Source: CBDVBZ01 sp965372355
Lineage (GTDB): Bacteria; Krumholzibacteriota; Krumholzibacteriia; WVZY01
Assembly (NCBI GenBank): GCA_965372355.1
Contig: CBDVBZ010000132.1
Coordinates: 1-9,255 of the forward strand
Direction of reading: 5' to 3'
Length of the DNA stretch: 9,255 bases
Shown here: positions 1 through 6,364 of the stretch, piece by piece
How positions within the stretch are numbered: position 1 is the stretch's first letter
How the letters are laid out: every line of letters begins with the position of its first letter
The notes under the pieces: generated by a model
Told to the model about the DNA's origin: nothing
Seen by the model: only the letters and a program-made list of their open reading frames with translations
The model's database searches: none
Program-made: the position numbers and the translations under genes

Positions 1-569
1 CGGATGCAAAGAAGATGTTCGAAGCGGCCCCGTCGAAGTACAGCGTGGCCTACGATGGCTACTGCGCGACGGCAATGGCCATGGGCAAGAAGCTGGAAAG
101 CGACCCCACTGTTTTCGCCGTTGAGGAGGGTGTGACGTATCTGTTTTCGACTGCGGAAGCGAAAAAGATGTTTGACGGCAAGCCCGAAGGTACCATCAAG
201 AAGGCCGACTCGCAGTGGGCGGCGCTGAATCCTGCGCTAGGTGGCTACTGCCCGGTCGCGTACGTCGCGATGAACAAGGCCATCAAGGGTGACCCGAAAA
301 TCTCCCTGGACTACGCAGGGGAGCACTACGTGTTTGCCAATGCGGATGCAAAGAAGATGTTCGAAGCGGCCCCGTCGAAGTACAGCGTGGCCTACGACGG
401 CTACTGCGCGACGGCAATGGCCATGGGCAAGAAGCTGGAGAGCGACCCCGCCATTTTCACCGTTGAGGGTGGCGTGACGTATCTGTTTTCGACTGCGGAA
501 GCGAAAAAGATGTTTGACGGCAATCCCGAGGGTACCGTCAAGAAGGCCGACGCGCAGTGGGCGAAGCTC
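1..569 (+). repeat. in-frame tandem repeat, period 342 bp
   Basis: Bases 1-227 realign to 343-569 with an offset of exactly 342 bp (114 codons). I count 16 mismatches in 227 positions, about 93% identity. The first 55 bases are identical and the copies first differ at base 56 (T versus C at 398). Differences lie mainly in the DPTVFAVEEG / DPAIFTVEGG stretch and near the ends of the copies. This is a recent intragenic duplication, so more copies may lie upstream. Confidence 0.9.
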
Positions 570-575
570 GACTAA
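1..575 (+). CDS. YHS-type repeat protein, 3' part
   Basis: The reading frame is open from the window edge (first full codon at base 3) to TAA at 573-575, so the true start lies upstream. The visible part has two alternating modules. One begins GGYCPVAYVAMNKAIKGDP and runs through an aromatic YAGEHYVFAN segment to KKMFEAAPSKY. The other begins YDGYCATAMAMGKKL and runs through TYLFSTAEAKKMF to KKADAQWAKL. Together they make a 114-residue unit resembling the stand-alone YHS-like proteins that read GYDPVAYF...Y.GATYLFAS...YGGYCAYAV...ADANWP. The unit occurs once complete, with the second half of a preceding copy before it. Each module keeps one cysteine (GYC). YHS domains are often linked to metal handling, but no activity is established for this type. 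Location is unknown because the N-terminus is missing. Family call fairly sure, function unknown. Confidence 0.75.
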   Translation, partial: DAKKMFEAAPSKYSVAYDGYCATAMAMGKKLESDPTVFAVEEGVTYLFSTAEAKKMFDGKPEGTIKKADSQWAALNPALGGYCPVAYVAMNKAIKGDPKISLDYAGEHYVFANADAKKMFEAAPSKYSVAYDGYCATAMAMGKKLESDPAIFTVEGGVTYLFSTAEAKKMFDGNPEGTVKKADAQWAKLD

Positions 576-590
576 ACCAGCAGGTCGAAT

Positions 591-634
591 CGGAGGCGCC
601 ACGACTATACTGGGCGCCTCCGCTGCGGTCTTCT
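591..634 (+). terminator. hairpin after the YHS-repeat gene
   Basis: A perfect 10-bp stem pairs CGGAGGCGCC (591-600) with GGCGCCTCCG (613-622) around a 12-base loop, 15 bases after the stop codon. The tail (CTGCGGTCTTCT) has only scattered T residues, so it is a weak intrinsic terminator or a 3'-end stabilising hairpin. It lies in the convergent gap with the minus-strand operon. Confidence 0.6.
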
Positions 635-726
635 AACACACACCACAAAACGATCAAACCAACTGATTCTGAGACGATTCCGATATCGTGATTCGAGATC
701 TACTCCACAACACCCCTTGCCCCGCG

Positions 727-749
727 ACAAAACCGGAGTCCAGCCGGTT
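727..749 (-). terminator. likely terminator of the cobalamin operon
   Basis: On the minus strand AACCGG (749-744) pairs with CCGGTT (736-731) around a 7-base loop, and the 3' arm continues into TTTTGTC. It starts about 30 bases after the stop codon of the propeller gene. The stem is only 6 bp, so this is a moderate candidate. The rest of 576-780 shows no gene. Confidence 0.5.
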
Positions 750-780
750 CCATATGGTCCCAGCCCATCGACAAGAGTGT

Positions 781-2187
781 CTACTTGAGAAGCAGCAACT
801 TCGTCGTCATCAAACTCCCGTGCGCCTCGAGGCGCGCGAAGTAGACGCCCGTGGCCACCAGCCGAGCCTGGTCGTCACGCCCTCTCCACACCGCCTCACC
901 GGGTCCCGCCGGCATCGTGTGATCGAGAAGCGTTCGCACCAACGCTCCGCGCGCATCGTAGATACGGAGACGCACGTGTCCCGCTTGCTCGAGCGAAAAC
1001 GGAATCACCGTCGATGGATTGAACGGATTCGGGTAGTTGGGTCCGAGGGTGGCGACCACCGGCGGCGTGTCACCCACGCCGGTCACGATCTGCGTGTTGA
1101 ACGCGATATCGAACGGCGGGAGCCCCGTGCTGATCGGTGAAGTGGTCAGCTGCGTATGGGTCGAGACATCAAAGATCCGTATACCGGGGGCGGTCGCCGT
1201 ACGGTCGGCCACAAAGAGCTCGCCGCCAATCGGTGATTCCTCGATGTCATTTAACACATAACCGCCGGGGTTGAACACAATGCCAAGGTTCGCGCCGGTT
1301 TGCGGGTTGAACTCCTTGAGGATCGTGTTGAAGCTCGCATCGCTCACGATGCAGTACCCCTGATCGACCGCGGTGATCTCGACATCAAGGATGTCGCCGC
1401 CCATCGTCGTCTCGGTGAGAAAAAACCCGGTGGATTGCAGTGTCGCCGGGTCGATGAATTCCACGCCCTCATCCTGCAAACCAAGGAACCCTGCACAGCT
1501 CACATAGAGAAGACCGTTGTACGGATACTCGATATCGGAAAAGGGATTGGTGCCGGTGAGCAGAATCGACTGGATGCCCGGTGTAACCAAATCCACATCG
1601 ACCAGAGCATCGGTCGTGATATCGATCACGGCCACATAGCTCGTGCCCACCGGCGAGTAGGAGTCGTTGCGATCGAGCCGCTGGATGGTGACAAACACTC
1701 GGTCACCGACCCGTACCATCGTGTCCATCTCGGGGAGTCCGTCGGCATCGGCCCACGGAGACAGATCGATCGAGCCGGTCATGGCGCCGGTGGAGGGATC
1801 GACGACCCATAGTGCCGTTTTGTCGTAGCGGGTGACGTAGGCTTTGGTGGGGCTCACCACGACGATGTCGTGGGGGTTGGATCCCGCACCGACCGAGAAC
1901 TGCCGCACCGTACTAAAGCTATTCGAAGGATCGAGAATCTGGATGTTGTCGGCACCGCCGCGGTTGACGACGTAGATGAGCTCATCATACACCTTCGCCA
2001 CCGCGTCGTTATGTACGGATGCAACATTGGGGGTCGACGCATATGGTGCAAAGACGTCGAGCGACGCGCTGGAGCCGGTGATGAAGTCCGTCGTCGTCAC
2101 GAACGCAAAGTCCGCTCCCGCTGCGGGACCTGCTGCCAGGCAGCCAATAAAAAGCCAGAGCCATACGATGTTCCTCGGGGAACGCAT
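781..2187 (-). CDS. secreted YncE-like beta-propeller with FlgD/T9SS-type C-terminal tail, BtuG-like role proposed
   Basis: 468 residues. An N-terminal signal peptide (about 1-25) ends in AAGA-DF, a plausible signal peptidase I site. A Cys at 16 (FIGC) makes a poor lipobox. Residues about 26-375 look like YncE / lactonase-type propeller blades, with repeated strands ending in ..VVD/IDPSTG and a NPHDIVVV motif near 110. From residue 381 comes a FlgD-like Ig / type IX sorting-style domain starting LGPNYPNPFNPST (PNPFNPS at 386-392), with a VYFARL strand and a C-terminal LLLLK. It is the second gene of a cobalamin-riboswitch operon, 9 bp after the receptor gene. Bacteroides BtuG is a surface propeller that binds B12 tightly and caps BtuB. 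By position and fold this protein could do the same while anchored by a different export route. Binding is inference. A generic surface propeller is the alternative. Confidence 0.75.
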   Translation of the reverse strand: MRSPRNIVWLWLFIGCLAAGPAAGADFAFVTTTDFITGSSASLDVFAPYASTPNVASVHNDAVAKVYDELIYVVNRGGADNIQILDPSNSFSTVRQFSVGAGSNPHDIVVVSPTKAYVTRYDKTALWVVDPSTGAMTGSIDLSPWADADGLPEMDTMVRVGDRVFVTIQRLDRNDSYSPVGTSYVAVIDITTDALVDVDLVTPGIQSILLTGTNPFSDIEYPYNGLLYVSCAGFLGLQDEGVEFIDPATLQSTGFFLTETTMGGDILDVEITAVDQGYCIVSDASFNTILKEFNPQTGANLGIVFNPGGYVLNDIEESPIGGELFVADRTATAPGIRIFDVSTHTQLTTSPISTGLPPFDIAFNTQIVTGVGDTPPVVATLGPNYPNPFNPSTVIPFSLEQAGHVRLRIYDARGALVRTLLDHTMPAGPGEAVWRGRDDQARLVATGVYFARLEAHGSLMTTKLLLLK

Positions 2188-2199
2188 TTCTTCCTCCTA
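2188..2199 (-). promoter_or_regulatory. strong ribosome binding site overlapping the receptor stop codon
   Basis: On the minus strand the receptor stop TAG (2199-2197) is part of TAGGAGG, so AGGAGG (2198-2193) lies 5 bases before the ATG of the propeller gene. Termination of one gene and initiation of the next share these bases. This fixes the start and implies translational coupling, so the two proteins are probably made together. Confidence 0.8.
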
Positions 2200-4344
2200 T
2201 GGGTGAAAAGACAACGTCACGTAGAAGCTCCGACCGGGCAGCGGGAACCCGTCAACGTCACGAATTTGATTGCCGCCGAGGTTTGTGACCCCGGCGGTTG
2301 CGGACAAGACATCAGAGGACAGTGCTGCGCGCAGCGCAAGGTTGTGAATCTCACGAGCAGGTACCAGGCCAAAGTTGGCGGGGGCGAGATAGTTCGAGCC
2401 GATGCGGTGCAGCTCGTAGGAAAGCCGCCACCTCCGCCACATCGTATCGATAAAGAGCGCGGCGTCGTGTAGCGGGCGCCCCGGCAGGCGATTGCCGTAG
2501 TAGTACGGGATCGGTCCCGTATCGCGGCTGTCGAGATACGTATAGTTGCCGGCCACGCGGAGCCACTCACGCCACTGCGTGGAAAACGATACCTCCCACC
2601 CCCGGATGCGCGCGGAGTTGATATTCTTCGGGCGGGACGTGTAGTGCGAATTGGGGAAAAAAAGAATCAGATCATCGACATCATTATGGAGATAGACGAC
2701 CTCGAGAAACGCGCCGAGCAACGGGCCGATGCGATCGGCGGAGAGCAGAATGCCGATGTCGCGGTTTTCGCCGCGTTCCGGGATCAGGTCAGCGCTGCCC
2801 GTGATCGACCCCGTGTTGCCAAAGAGCTCGAGCATCGTCGGTTGCCGCACATACCGTCCAAAGTTGCCCTTAATGGTGGCAAACGACAGCGGGTGCCAGC
2901 GGAAACCGACACGCGGTGACTGCTCGCTATAGGATCTCCGTCCCTGGGGGGAAGGGGGCAACCAGGGAAACCGGGGCGGGTTGTAGAACTCCGTCGTTTG
3001 TGAAATGAAATGCTGCGTCGCCGTCAGCACAAGATTCTGGCCGAAGATGTAGAGATCGCCGGACACCGAGCCCTGGTGTGTGACGCGGTTGCGCTCGGGG
3101 CCCTCGCTGGGCTCGGCCAGGTTGTCACGCGGCGCAAACGATTCGTGGCTGCCCTCATAGAGTGCCTCGAGTGCCAGTGGCACGACGGGCATCTTCAATT
3201 TCATGCGCAAGCTGCCACCCGTCGCGTGAAAAATATTGTCGGTGTCCTGTCGTACGAAGCCCAATTCACCATTGGTATCGTGAAACTGCTCGTTGGCCGT
3301 CGAGTAATGACCGATGACGAAGGTCTGCAGTCGATCCTTTCCAAGCGTGGGAGCCGTCCATCTCACATACGTGAGGTGACGGGTGCGGTCGGCGCGCGCG
3401 GTCGCCGACTGGTTGTTGGGAGGCCCCGGGACACCCTGCTCGCGGAGAAGGGAATTGTGACTCAGGGTTATGTTTCCCGCGCGGGGAATGTCCAGCCGGA
3501 CCCGTCCGAGAATGTTGAGCGTCTCAAAGTCGTTATTGATCCGCACGGCGGTGCGGTCATCGAGCGGGTTTTGCGGCGTGCCAAGATCATCGACGAACTC
3601 GAAGTTGCCGTCACTACGCATATAGCTGCCGTGCAGAAAAACCCTCGCGGGGCCGGGCGCCGACCATAGTGATACGACGTGGCGTGATGTGCCATAGGAG
3701 CCGTACGACTGGTCGAATTTGAGTCTCGAAATCAAGCGGTTGGGAAAACCGGCCGAGTCCGGGCTCGCCGCGACCAGGTTGACGGCGCCGCCGATCGACG
3801 ACGACCCAAGCTGCGGCGGTGTGAACCCGCGATAGACCTCGATGCGCTCCAGGCCGTCGAGCGGGAGGTCTCCGATATTGGTGACACCGGTGTACGCATC
3901 GGCGAGCGGCACACCGTCGAGATAGACATCGACCTGGTTCGAGGACGAGCCGCGGATCGACACCGTTGCGAAACTGCCGAGGCCTCCATACTGGCGGACA
4001 CGCACGCCGACGGTTTGCGCGAGCACCGTGGAGAGGTCTTCCACGCGGCCGCGACGCTCACCCATATCGAGGACGGCGACAAAACCCGAGCGCAGAAAGA
4101 CATCGTCCACGTGTAGCGGCACGCGCGGCGCATCGATCACGATGGGGGCAACGGTGTAGACGGTGTCGAGGGGTGACGTCGTGGAGTCGGCGGGCTCTGC
4201 GCAAACGGACGGAGCCAGAGCCGCCACGACGAGTGCGCACACAGCGAAGTGTACGCCGGCACAAAGCATGGCGACTATCGGACGGCCGGCCGGGAGTACC
4301 CGCGCCGGGCGCAGAAGAAGGACAGCGAGATGTCGAGCCAACAA
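2197..4344 (-). CDS. btuB: TonB-dependent outer-membrane receptor, BtuB-type (cobalamin/corrinoid uptake)
   Basis: 715 residues, a normal length for a compact TonB-dependent receptor. An N-terminal signal region ends near SVCA-EPADS (about residue 49). A TonB-box-like stretch, LDTVYTVAPIVI, follows at 59-70. The plug domain spans about 85-195, with SIRGSSSNQVDVYLDGVPL and LERIEVYRG motifs. The rest is a barrel rich in alternating aromatic strands, ending in SFYVTLSFHP with a near-terminal aromatic residue. It would carry substrate across the outer membrane using TonB/ExbBD energy. The substrate is assigned from the cobalamin riboswitch just upstream, which is the usual control of btuB. Sequence alone would only say TonB receptor. 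The start is TTG (4344, or the next TTG at 4341), because the only good Shine-Dalgarno lies there. The first internal ATG (4269) has none. Confidence 0.85.
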   Translation of the reverse strand: MLARHLAVLLLRPARVLPAGRPIVAMLCAGVHFAVCALVVAALAPSVCAEPADSTTSPLDTVYTVAPIVIDAPRVPLHVDDVFLRSGFVAVLDMGERRGRVEDLSTVLAQTVGVRVRQYGGLGSFATVSIRGSSSNQVDVYLDGVPLADAYTGVTNIGDLPLDGLERIEVYRGFTPPQLGSSSIGGAVNLVAASPDSAGFPNRLISRLKFDQSYGSYGTSRHVVSLWSAPGPARVFLHGSYMRSDGNFEFVDDLGTPQNPLDDRTAVRINNDFETLNILGRVRLDIPRAGNITLSHNSLLREQGVPGPPNNQSATARADRTRHLTYVRWTAPTLGKDRLQTFVIGHYSTANEQFHDTNGELGFVRQDTDNIFHATGGSLRMKLKMPVVPLALEALYEGSHESFAPRDNLAEPSEGPERNRVTHQGSVSGDLYIFGQNLVLTATQHFISQTTEFYNPPRFPWLPPSPQGRRSYSEQSPRVGFRWHPLSFATIKGNFGRYVRQPTMLELFGNTGSITGSADLIPERGENRDIGILLSADRIGPLLGAFLEVVYLHNDVDDLILFFPNSHYTSRPKNINSARIRGWEVSFSTQWREWLRVAGNYTYLDSRDTGPIPYYYGNRLPGRPLHDAALFIDTMWRRWRLSYELHRIGSNYLAPANFGLVPAREIHNLALRAALSSDVLSATAGVTNLGGNQIRDVDGFPLPGRSFYVTLSFHP

Positions 4345-4388
4345 AAAACCCTCCCTCTCAATCCGCGAAGAGGCAGCGGTACAGTTGG
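4345..4388 (-). promoter_or_regulatory. riboswitch expression platform and btuB ribosome binding site
   Basis: Between the aptamer and the TTG start the minus strand has a pyrimidine tract, CCTCT (4373-4369), followed by a purine tract AGAGGGAGGG (4358-4349) and six T (4348-4343) that run into the start codon. CCTCT can pair with AGAGG (4358-4354), or shifted with GAGG (4353-4350), hiding part of the Shine-Dalgarno. The alternative pairing CCGC (4379-4376) with GCGG (4366-4363) puts CCTCT in a loop and frees the site. Translation control seems likelier than termination, although the T run would also allow the latter. The folding was done by eye. Confidence 0.5.
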
Positions 4389-4568
4389 CCCCGGGCAGGT
4401 CTCCTGACTGATGGCTCGAGCGCCGTCACCACATTCCCGATCCCATCCATCACGGATCAGTGTTTGCAGGTGGCGGCTCGCCAAACACAGTGGCGGGTCC
4501 GCGAGGGATTCTCACCCTCTTCCCATTTTCATCCGCAGGCATTCAAATGTGCCCACGGACACCCGGAG
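4389..4568 (-). promoter_or_regulatory. cobalamin riboswitch aptamer
   Basis: The minus strand holds the signature blocks of the cobalamin riboswitch in order. They are an AAAATGGGAAG block, GGGTGAGAATCCC, then GCGGACCCGCCACTGTG (within about 4486-4523), and finally the B12 box AGTCAGGAGACCTGCC (4409-4394). The closing helix P1 can be drawn as CTCCGGG (4568-4562) with CCCGGGG (4395-4389), seven pairs including one G-U. Binding of adenosylcobalamin or a relative is expected to lower expression of the downstream receptor and propeller genes. Confidence 0.95.
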
Positions 4569-4593
4569 TGCTTCAATGTGTGTGTTGGAGTGG

Positions 4594-4622
4594 ATCCTAC
4601 AGATCACGTTAGCGTCTGTCAA
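4594..4622 (-). promoter_or_regulatory. sigma-70 type promoter of the cobalamin operon
   Basis: The minus strand reads TTGACA (4622-4617), a 17-base spacer, then TAGGAT (4599-4594). The -35 is perfect and the -10 matches 5 of 6 positions at ideal spacing. The start site should fall near 4587, about 20 bases before riboswitch helix P1, as expected for a riboswitch leader. Confidence 0.8.
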
Positions 4623-4669
4623 GTGTTGTTCAGAGAATCCTGGGCCTGTACCTCGCGCGGTGTTTCCGG

Positions 4670-4675
4670 TATAAT
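4670..4675 (+). promoter_or_regulatory. -10 element of the greA promoter
   Basis: A perfect TATAAT lies 119 bases before the greA start. No good -35 is visible: the hexamer at 17-base spacing (TGTACC, 4647-4652) matches only 3 of 6. Predicted start about 4682, giving a leader of about 113 bases. It is back to back with the divergent cobalamin-operon promoter. Confidence 0.55.
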
Positions 4676-4682
4676 GGGTGGC

Positions 4683-4743
4683 GGACGGCGTGTGGATCAG
4701 ACCGTCTTTGTCAAATGATCCTGCGGGGAGGAACAACCGATCA
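4683..4743 (+). other. structured greA leader, possible pseudoknot
   Basis: GGACGG (4683-4688) pairs with CCGTCT (4702-4707) around a 13-base loop followed by TTG. GGATCA inside that loop (4694-4699) is complementary to TGATCC downstream (4717-4722), so an H-type pseudoknot or two competing structures are possible. TGATC (4717-4721) can also pair with GATCA (4739-4743) around a purine tract GGGGAGGAA. A seven-codon open frame, ATG (4762) to TAG (4783-4785), precedes greA. No computation was done. Confidence 0.3.
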
Positions 4744-4794
4744 CTTCCGGCGGGGCGCACGATGCTTTGGACCTCGGACAGGTAGAACGGACAA

Positions 4795-5277
4795 ATGACG
4801 AAATACTACTTTACTGAAAAAGGCTTCGAGAAGCTCAAGGAGGACATCGAGAAACTGGACAGGTATATCAAACGGGATATCTCTCAGGAGATTGCGACCG
4901 CGCGCGAGCACGGGGATCTGAGCGAGAACGCCGAATACGACGCCGCCAAAGACAAACAAGCGTCGCATATGATCAAACTGGGTCAGCTTCAGGAGCGATA
5001 CGGCAATGCGACGATCGTCCAAAAGCAGGATCTTCCTCCGGATGTCGTCACCCTGGGCAAACGAGTGAAGATCAAGGACGTCGAATCCGGCGACGAGAGG
5101 CAGTACACGATTCTCGGTGAAGGAGAGACGGACTTTGATAAAGGGATTATCAGCTATCAGTCGCCGATGGCGGCAGCGCTCATCAACCACAAAAAGGGGG
5201 AGGCCGTCGAAGTGACCCTCCCGCGTGGAAAGAAGACATTCGAGATCCTGGAAATCGAGTTCTTTGAGGAAGACTAG
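4795..5277 (+). CDS. greA: transcription elongation factor GreA
   Basis: 160 residues, close to the 158 of the E. coli protein. The N-terminal coiled-coil hairpin (about 1-75) carries the diagnostic loop AREHGDLSENAEYDAAKDKQ with Asp41 and Glu44. In the family these acidic residues enter the RNA polymerase secondary channel and hold the catalytic Mg2+ for cleavage of backtracked RNA. The C-terminal FKBP-like domain (about 80-160) is present, with ISYQSPMAAALINHKKGEAVEVTLP and a final FEILEIEF strand. The Shine-Dalgarno is weak, but ATG 4795 is supported by the conserved N-terminus, and an upstream in-frame ATG at 4762 is closed by TAG. It is transcribed alone and is convergent with the exonuclease gene. 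Confidence 0.96.
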   Translation: MTKYYFTEKGFEKLKEDIEKLDRYIKRDISQEIATAREHGDLSENAEYDAAKDKQASHMIKLGQLQERYGNATIVQKQDLPPDVVTLGKRVKIKDVESGDERQYTILGEGETDFDKGIISYQSPMAAALINHKKGEAVEVTLPRGKKTFEILEIEFFEED

Positions 5278-5309
5278 GACACAATGGCGCGGAAGCGTCG
5301 GGAGTTGAG

Positions 5310-5349
5310 GGCTGCTTGCGTTCATCTGGTGAGGCGGGCAGCCTTTTTT
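5310..5349 (+). terminator. candidate greA terminator inside the convergent gene's 3' end
   Basis: GGCTGC (5310-5315) pairs with GCAGCC (5338-5343), followed at once by TTTTTT (5344-5349). The 22-base loop can hold a weaker inner helix (TTCAT with GTGAG). It begins about 33 bases after the greA stop. Most of it overlaps the last codons of the minus-strand exonuclease gene, where the T run also encodes lysines. Confidence 0.45.
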
Positions 5350-6191
5350 GCGAGCTCTGGAGCCCCCAGTTGCTCGCATAGCGGCGCGAAATCCTCTGTG
5401 GGTCCCCGCCACTCGAGCTCGTCGATATCATCGAACACCTCGGCGTCCGTGCGCAGGGTTGCGAGATCACGAAAGAGCAGCGCATCCTCCCAGTGGTCCC
5501 GAAGCGACGCCGCCAGTGCCGCCGCGCCCCGAATCGGAATATCCCACCTCGACTCGTCTTTGGGAATGGCCTCGAGGTGAACGTAACGCGCCAGGGTGCT
5601 TCCTGCGCTCTTTGCGCCCCACCGCTTCAGACCGGGGAAGCCATCGGTGGCATCCCCCACAAGCGCAAGGTAGTCGGGAATCGACTTCGGCCGGACGCCA
5701 AACTTCTCCCGCACGCCTTTCTCGTTTCTGATCAGACGTCTGCGACGGTCCAGCTGAACGACCGAGTCGCCGCGGACGCACTGTGCGAGGTCCTTATCGG
5801 GTGTGCAGATCAGCACGCGATCGACTCGCCGATCCGCCTCAGCCCGGCTCGCACCGGCGGCGAGCCCGTCATCGGCCTCCTGATCGATCATCGGCCACAC
5901 CACGATGCCCAGGGAGCGCAGAGCGTCTTCGAGTGGGTGAAACTGACGCCACAGATCGGGATCGATCCCTTCGCCCGTTTTGTAGCCGTCGTACATCTCG
6001 TTGCGAAAGGACTCGACCGTATGGTCCGTGGCCACACCCAAATGGGTCGCACCCTCCCGGATCATCGACATGACGGACGCGACCACGCCGAGCAGTCCCC
6101 CGACTTGCTGGCCGTCGGTGTCGAGACGCGACGGCAGCGCATAGAAGTGGCGAAACAGCTCGTACGTGCCGTCTATCAGGTGGACTTCCAT
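5322..6191 (-). CDS. stand-alone 5'-3' exonuclease / flap endonuclease, Pol I N-domain family
   Basis: 289 residues, typical for a free-standing homologue of the DNA polymerase I 5' nuclease domain, such as YpcP or ExoIX-type proteins. Acidic metal-site residues are visible in order: Asp7 in HLIDGTY, Asp56 before the SFRNEMYDGYK region, Glu105/Asp107/Asp108 in DQEADDGLA, Asp132/Asp134 in TPDKDLAQ, and Asp180/Asp183 in VGDATDGFPGL. The last sits in the helix-3-turn-helix segment that grips the DNA backbone. All expected carboxylates seem present, so it should be active, cutting 5' flaps or RNA primers in replication and repair. There is no polymerase domain. ATG 6191 is preceded by AGGAGA (8-base spacing to the start). 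Convergent with greA, divergent from the kinase. Confidence 0.88.
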   Translation of the reverse strand: MEVHLIDGTYELFRHFYALPSRLDTDGQQVGGLLGVVASVMSMIREGATHLGVATDHTVESFRNEMYDGYKTGEGIDPDLWRQFHPLEDALRSLGIVVWPMIDQEADDGLAAGASRAEADRRVDRVLICTPDKDLAQCVRGDSVVQLDRRRRLIRNEKGVREKFGVRPKSIPDYLALVGDATDGFPGLKRWGAKSAGSTLARYVHLEAIPKDESRWDIPIRGAAALAASLRDHWEDALLFRDLATLRTDAEVFDDIDELEWRGPTEDFAPLCEQLGAPELAKKAARLTR

Positions 6192-6278
6192 ATTCCTTTC
6201 TCCTGTTCAGATCTTCGTCGAAGTCAAGAACGCGTCACTGACACCATACAGCAGCTCCAGCGCTCGCCGCAGTGCCAA

Positions 6279-6298
6279 CTTGTGCTAACTTTCACAAG
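6279..6298. repeat. short inverted repeat in the divergent intergenic region
   Basis: CTTGTG (6279-6284) and CACAAG (6293-6298) are perfect 6-bp arms around 8 bases. It lies between the divergent promoters and the exonuclease gene, so it could be an operator or a leader hairpin of the exonuclease mRNA. No regulator gene is present here to suggest which. Confidence 0.3.
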
Positions 6299-6334
6299 CT
6301 CCTTACCATGAATAAGTTAGGCCGACATCGGTAG

Positions 6335-6364
6335 TGGACGAGCGTGGCGGCACAATTGTATAAT
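6335..6364 (+). promoter_or_regulatory. kinase promoter, apparently leaderless
   Basis: Perfect TATAAT at 6359-6364, with TGGACG (6335-6340) as a 4-of-6 -35 at 18-base spacing. The ATG of the kinase begins at 6370, only 5 bases after the -10, so transcription should begin at or next to the start codon. No Shine-Dalgarno is seen before that ATG, which agrees with a leaderless message. Confidence 0.55.

Noticed and set aside
10..16. ATG at 15 as the true start of the YHS-repeat protein
   Set aside because: The frame is open upstream to the window edge, and the residues before this Met (DAKK) match the interior of the next repeat copy, so the gene continues to the left.
2197..4344. Reading the TonB receptor as a siderophore or carbohydrate (SusC-type) transporter
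   Set aside because: Its length is far below SusC-type receptors, no SusD partner is present, and the cobalamin riboswitch with its own promoter lies directly upstream.
3966..4718. 250-residue open frame on the plus strand over the btuB 5' end and riboswitch
   Set aside because: It crosses a recognised signal-peptide and plug region and the aptamer in antisense. Composition is Arg-rich and without motifs.
4512..4760. 82-residue open frame on the minus strand over the riboswitch
   Set aside because: The bases are explained by the cobalamin aptamer and its promoter. No ribosome site or protein similarity is seen.
4741..5412. 223-residue open frame on the minus strand opposite greA
   Set aside because: greA on the plus strand has the full family signature. 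This frame has no domain and overlaps both convergent genes.
5493..6311. 272-residue open frame on the plus strand opposite the exonuclease gene
   Set aside because: It is the reverse shadow of a gene with all its family motifs in place. Long antisense frames are expected at this GC content.
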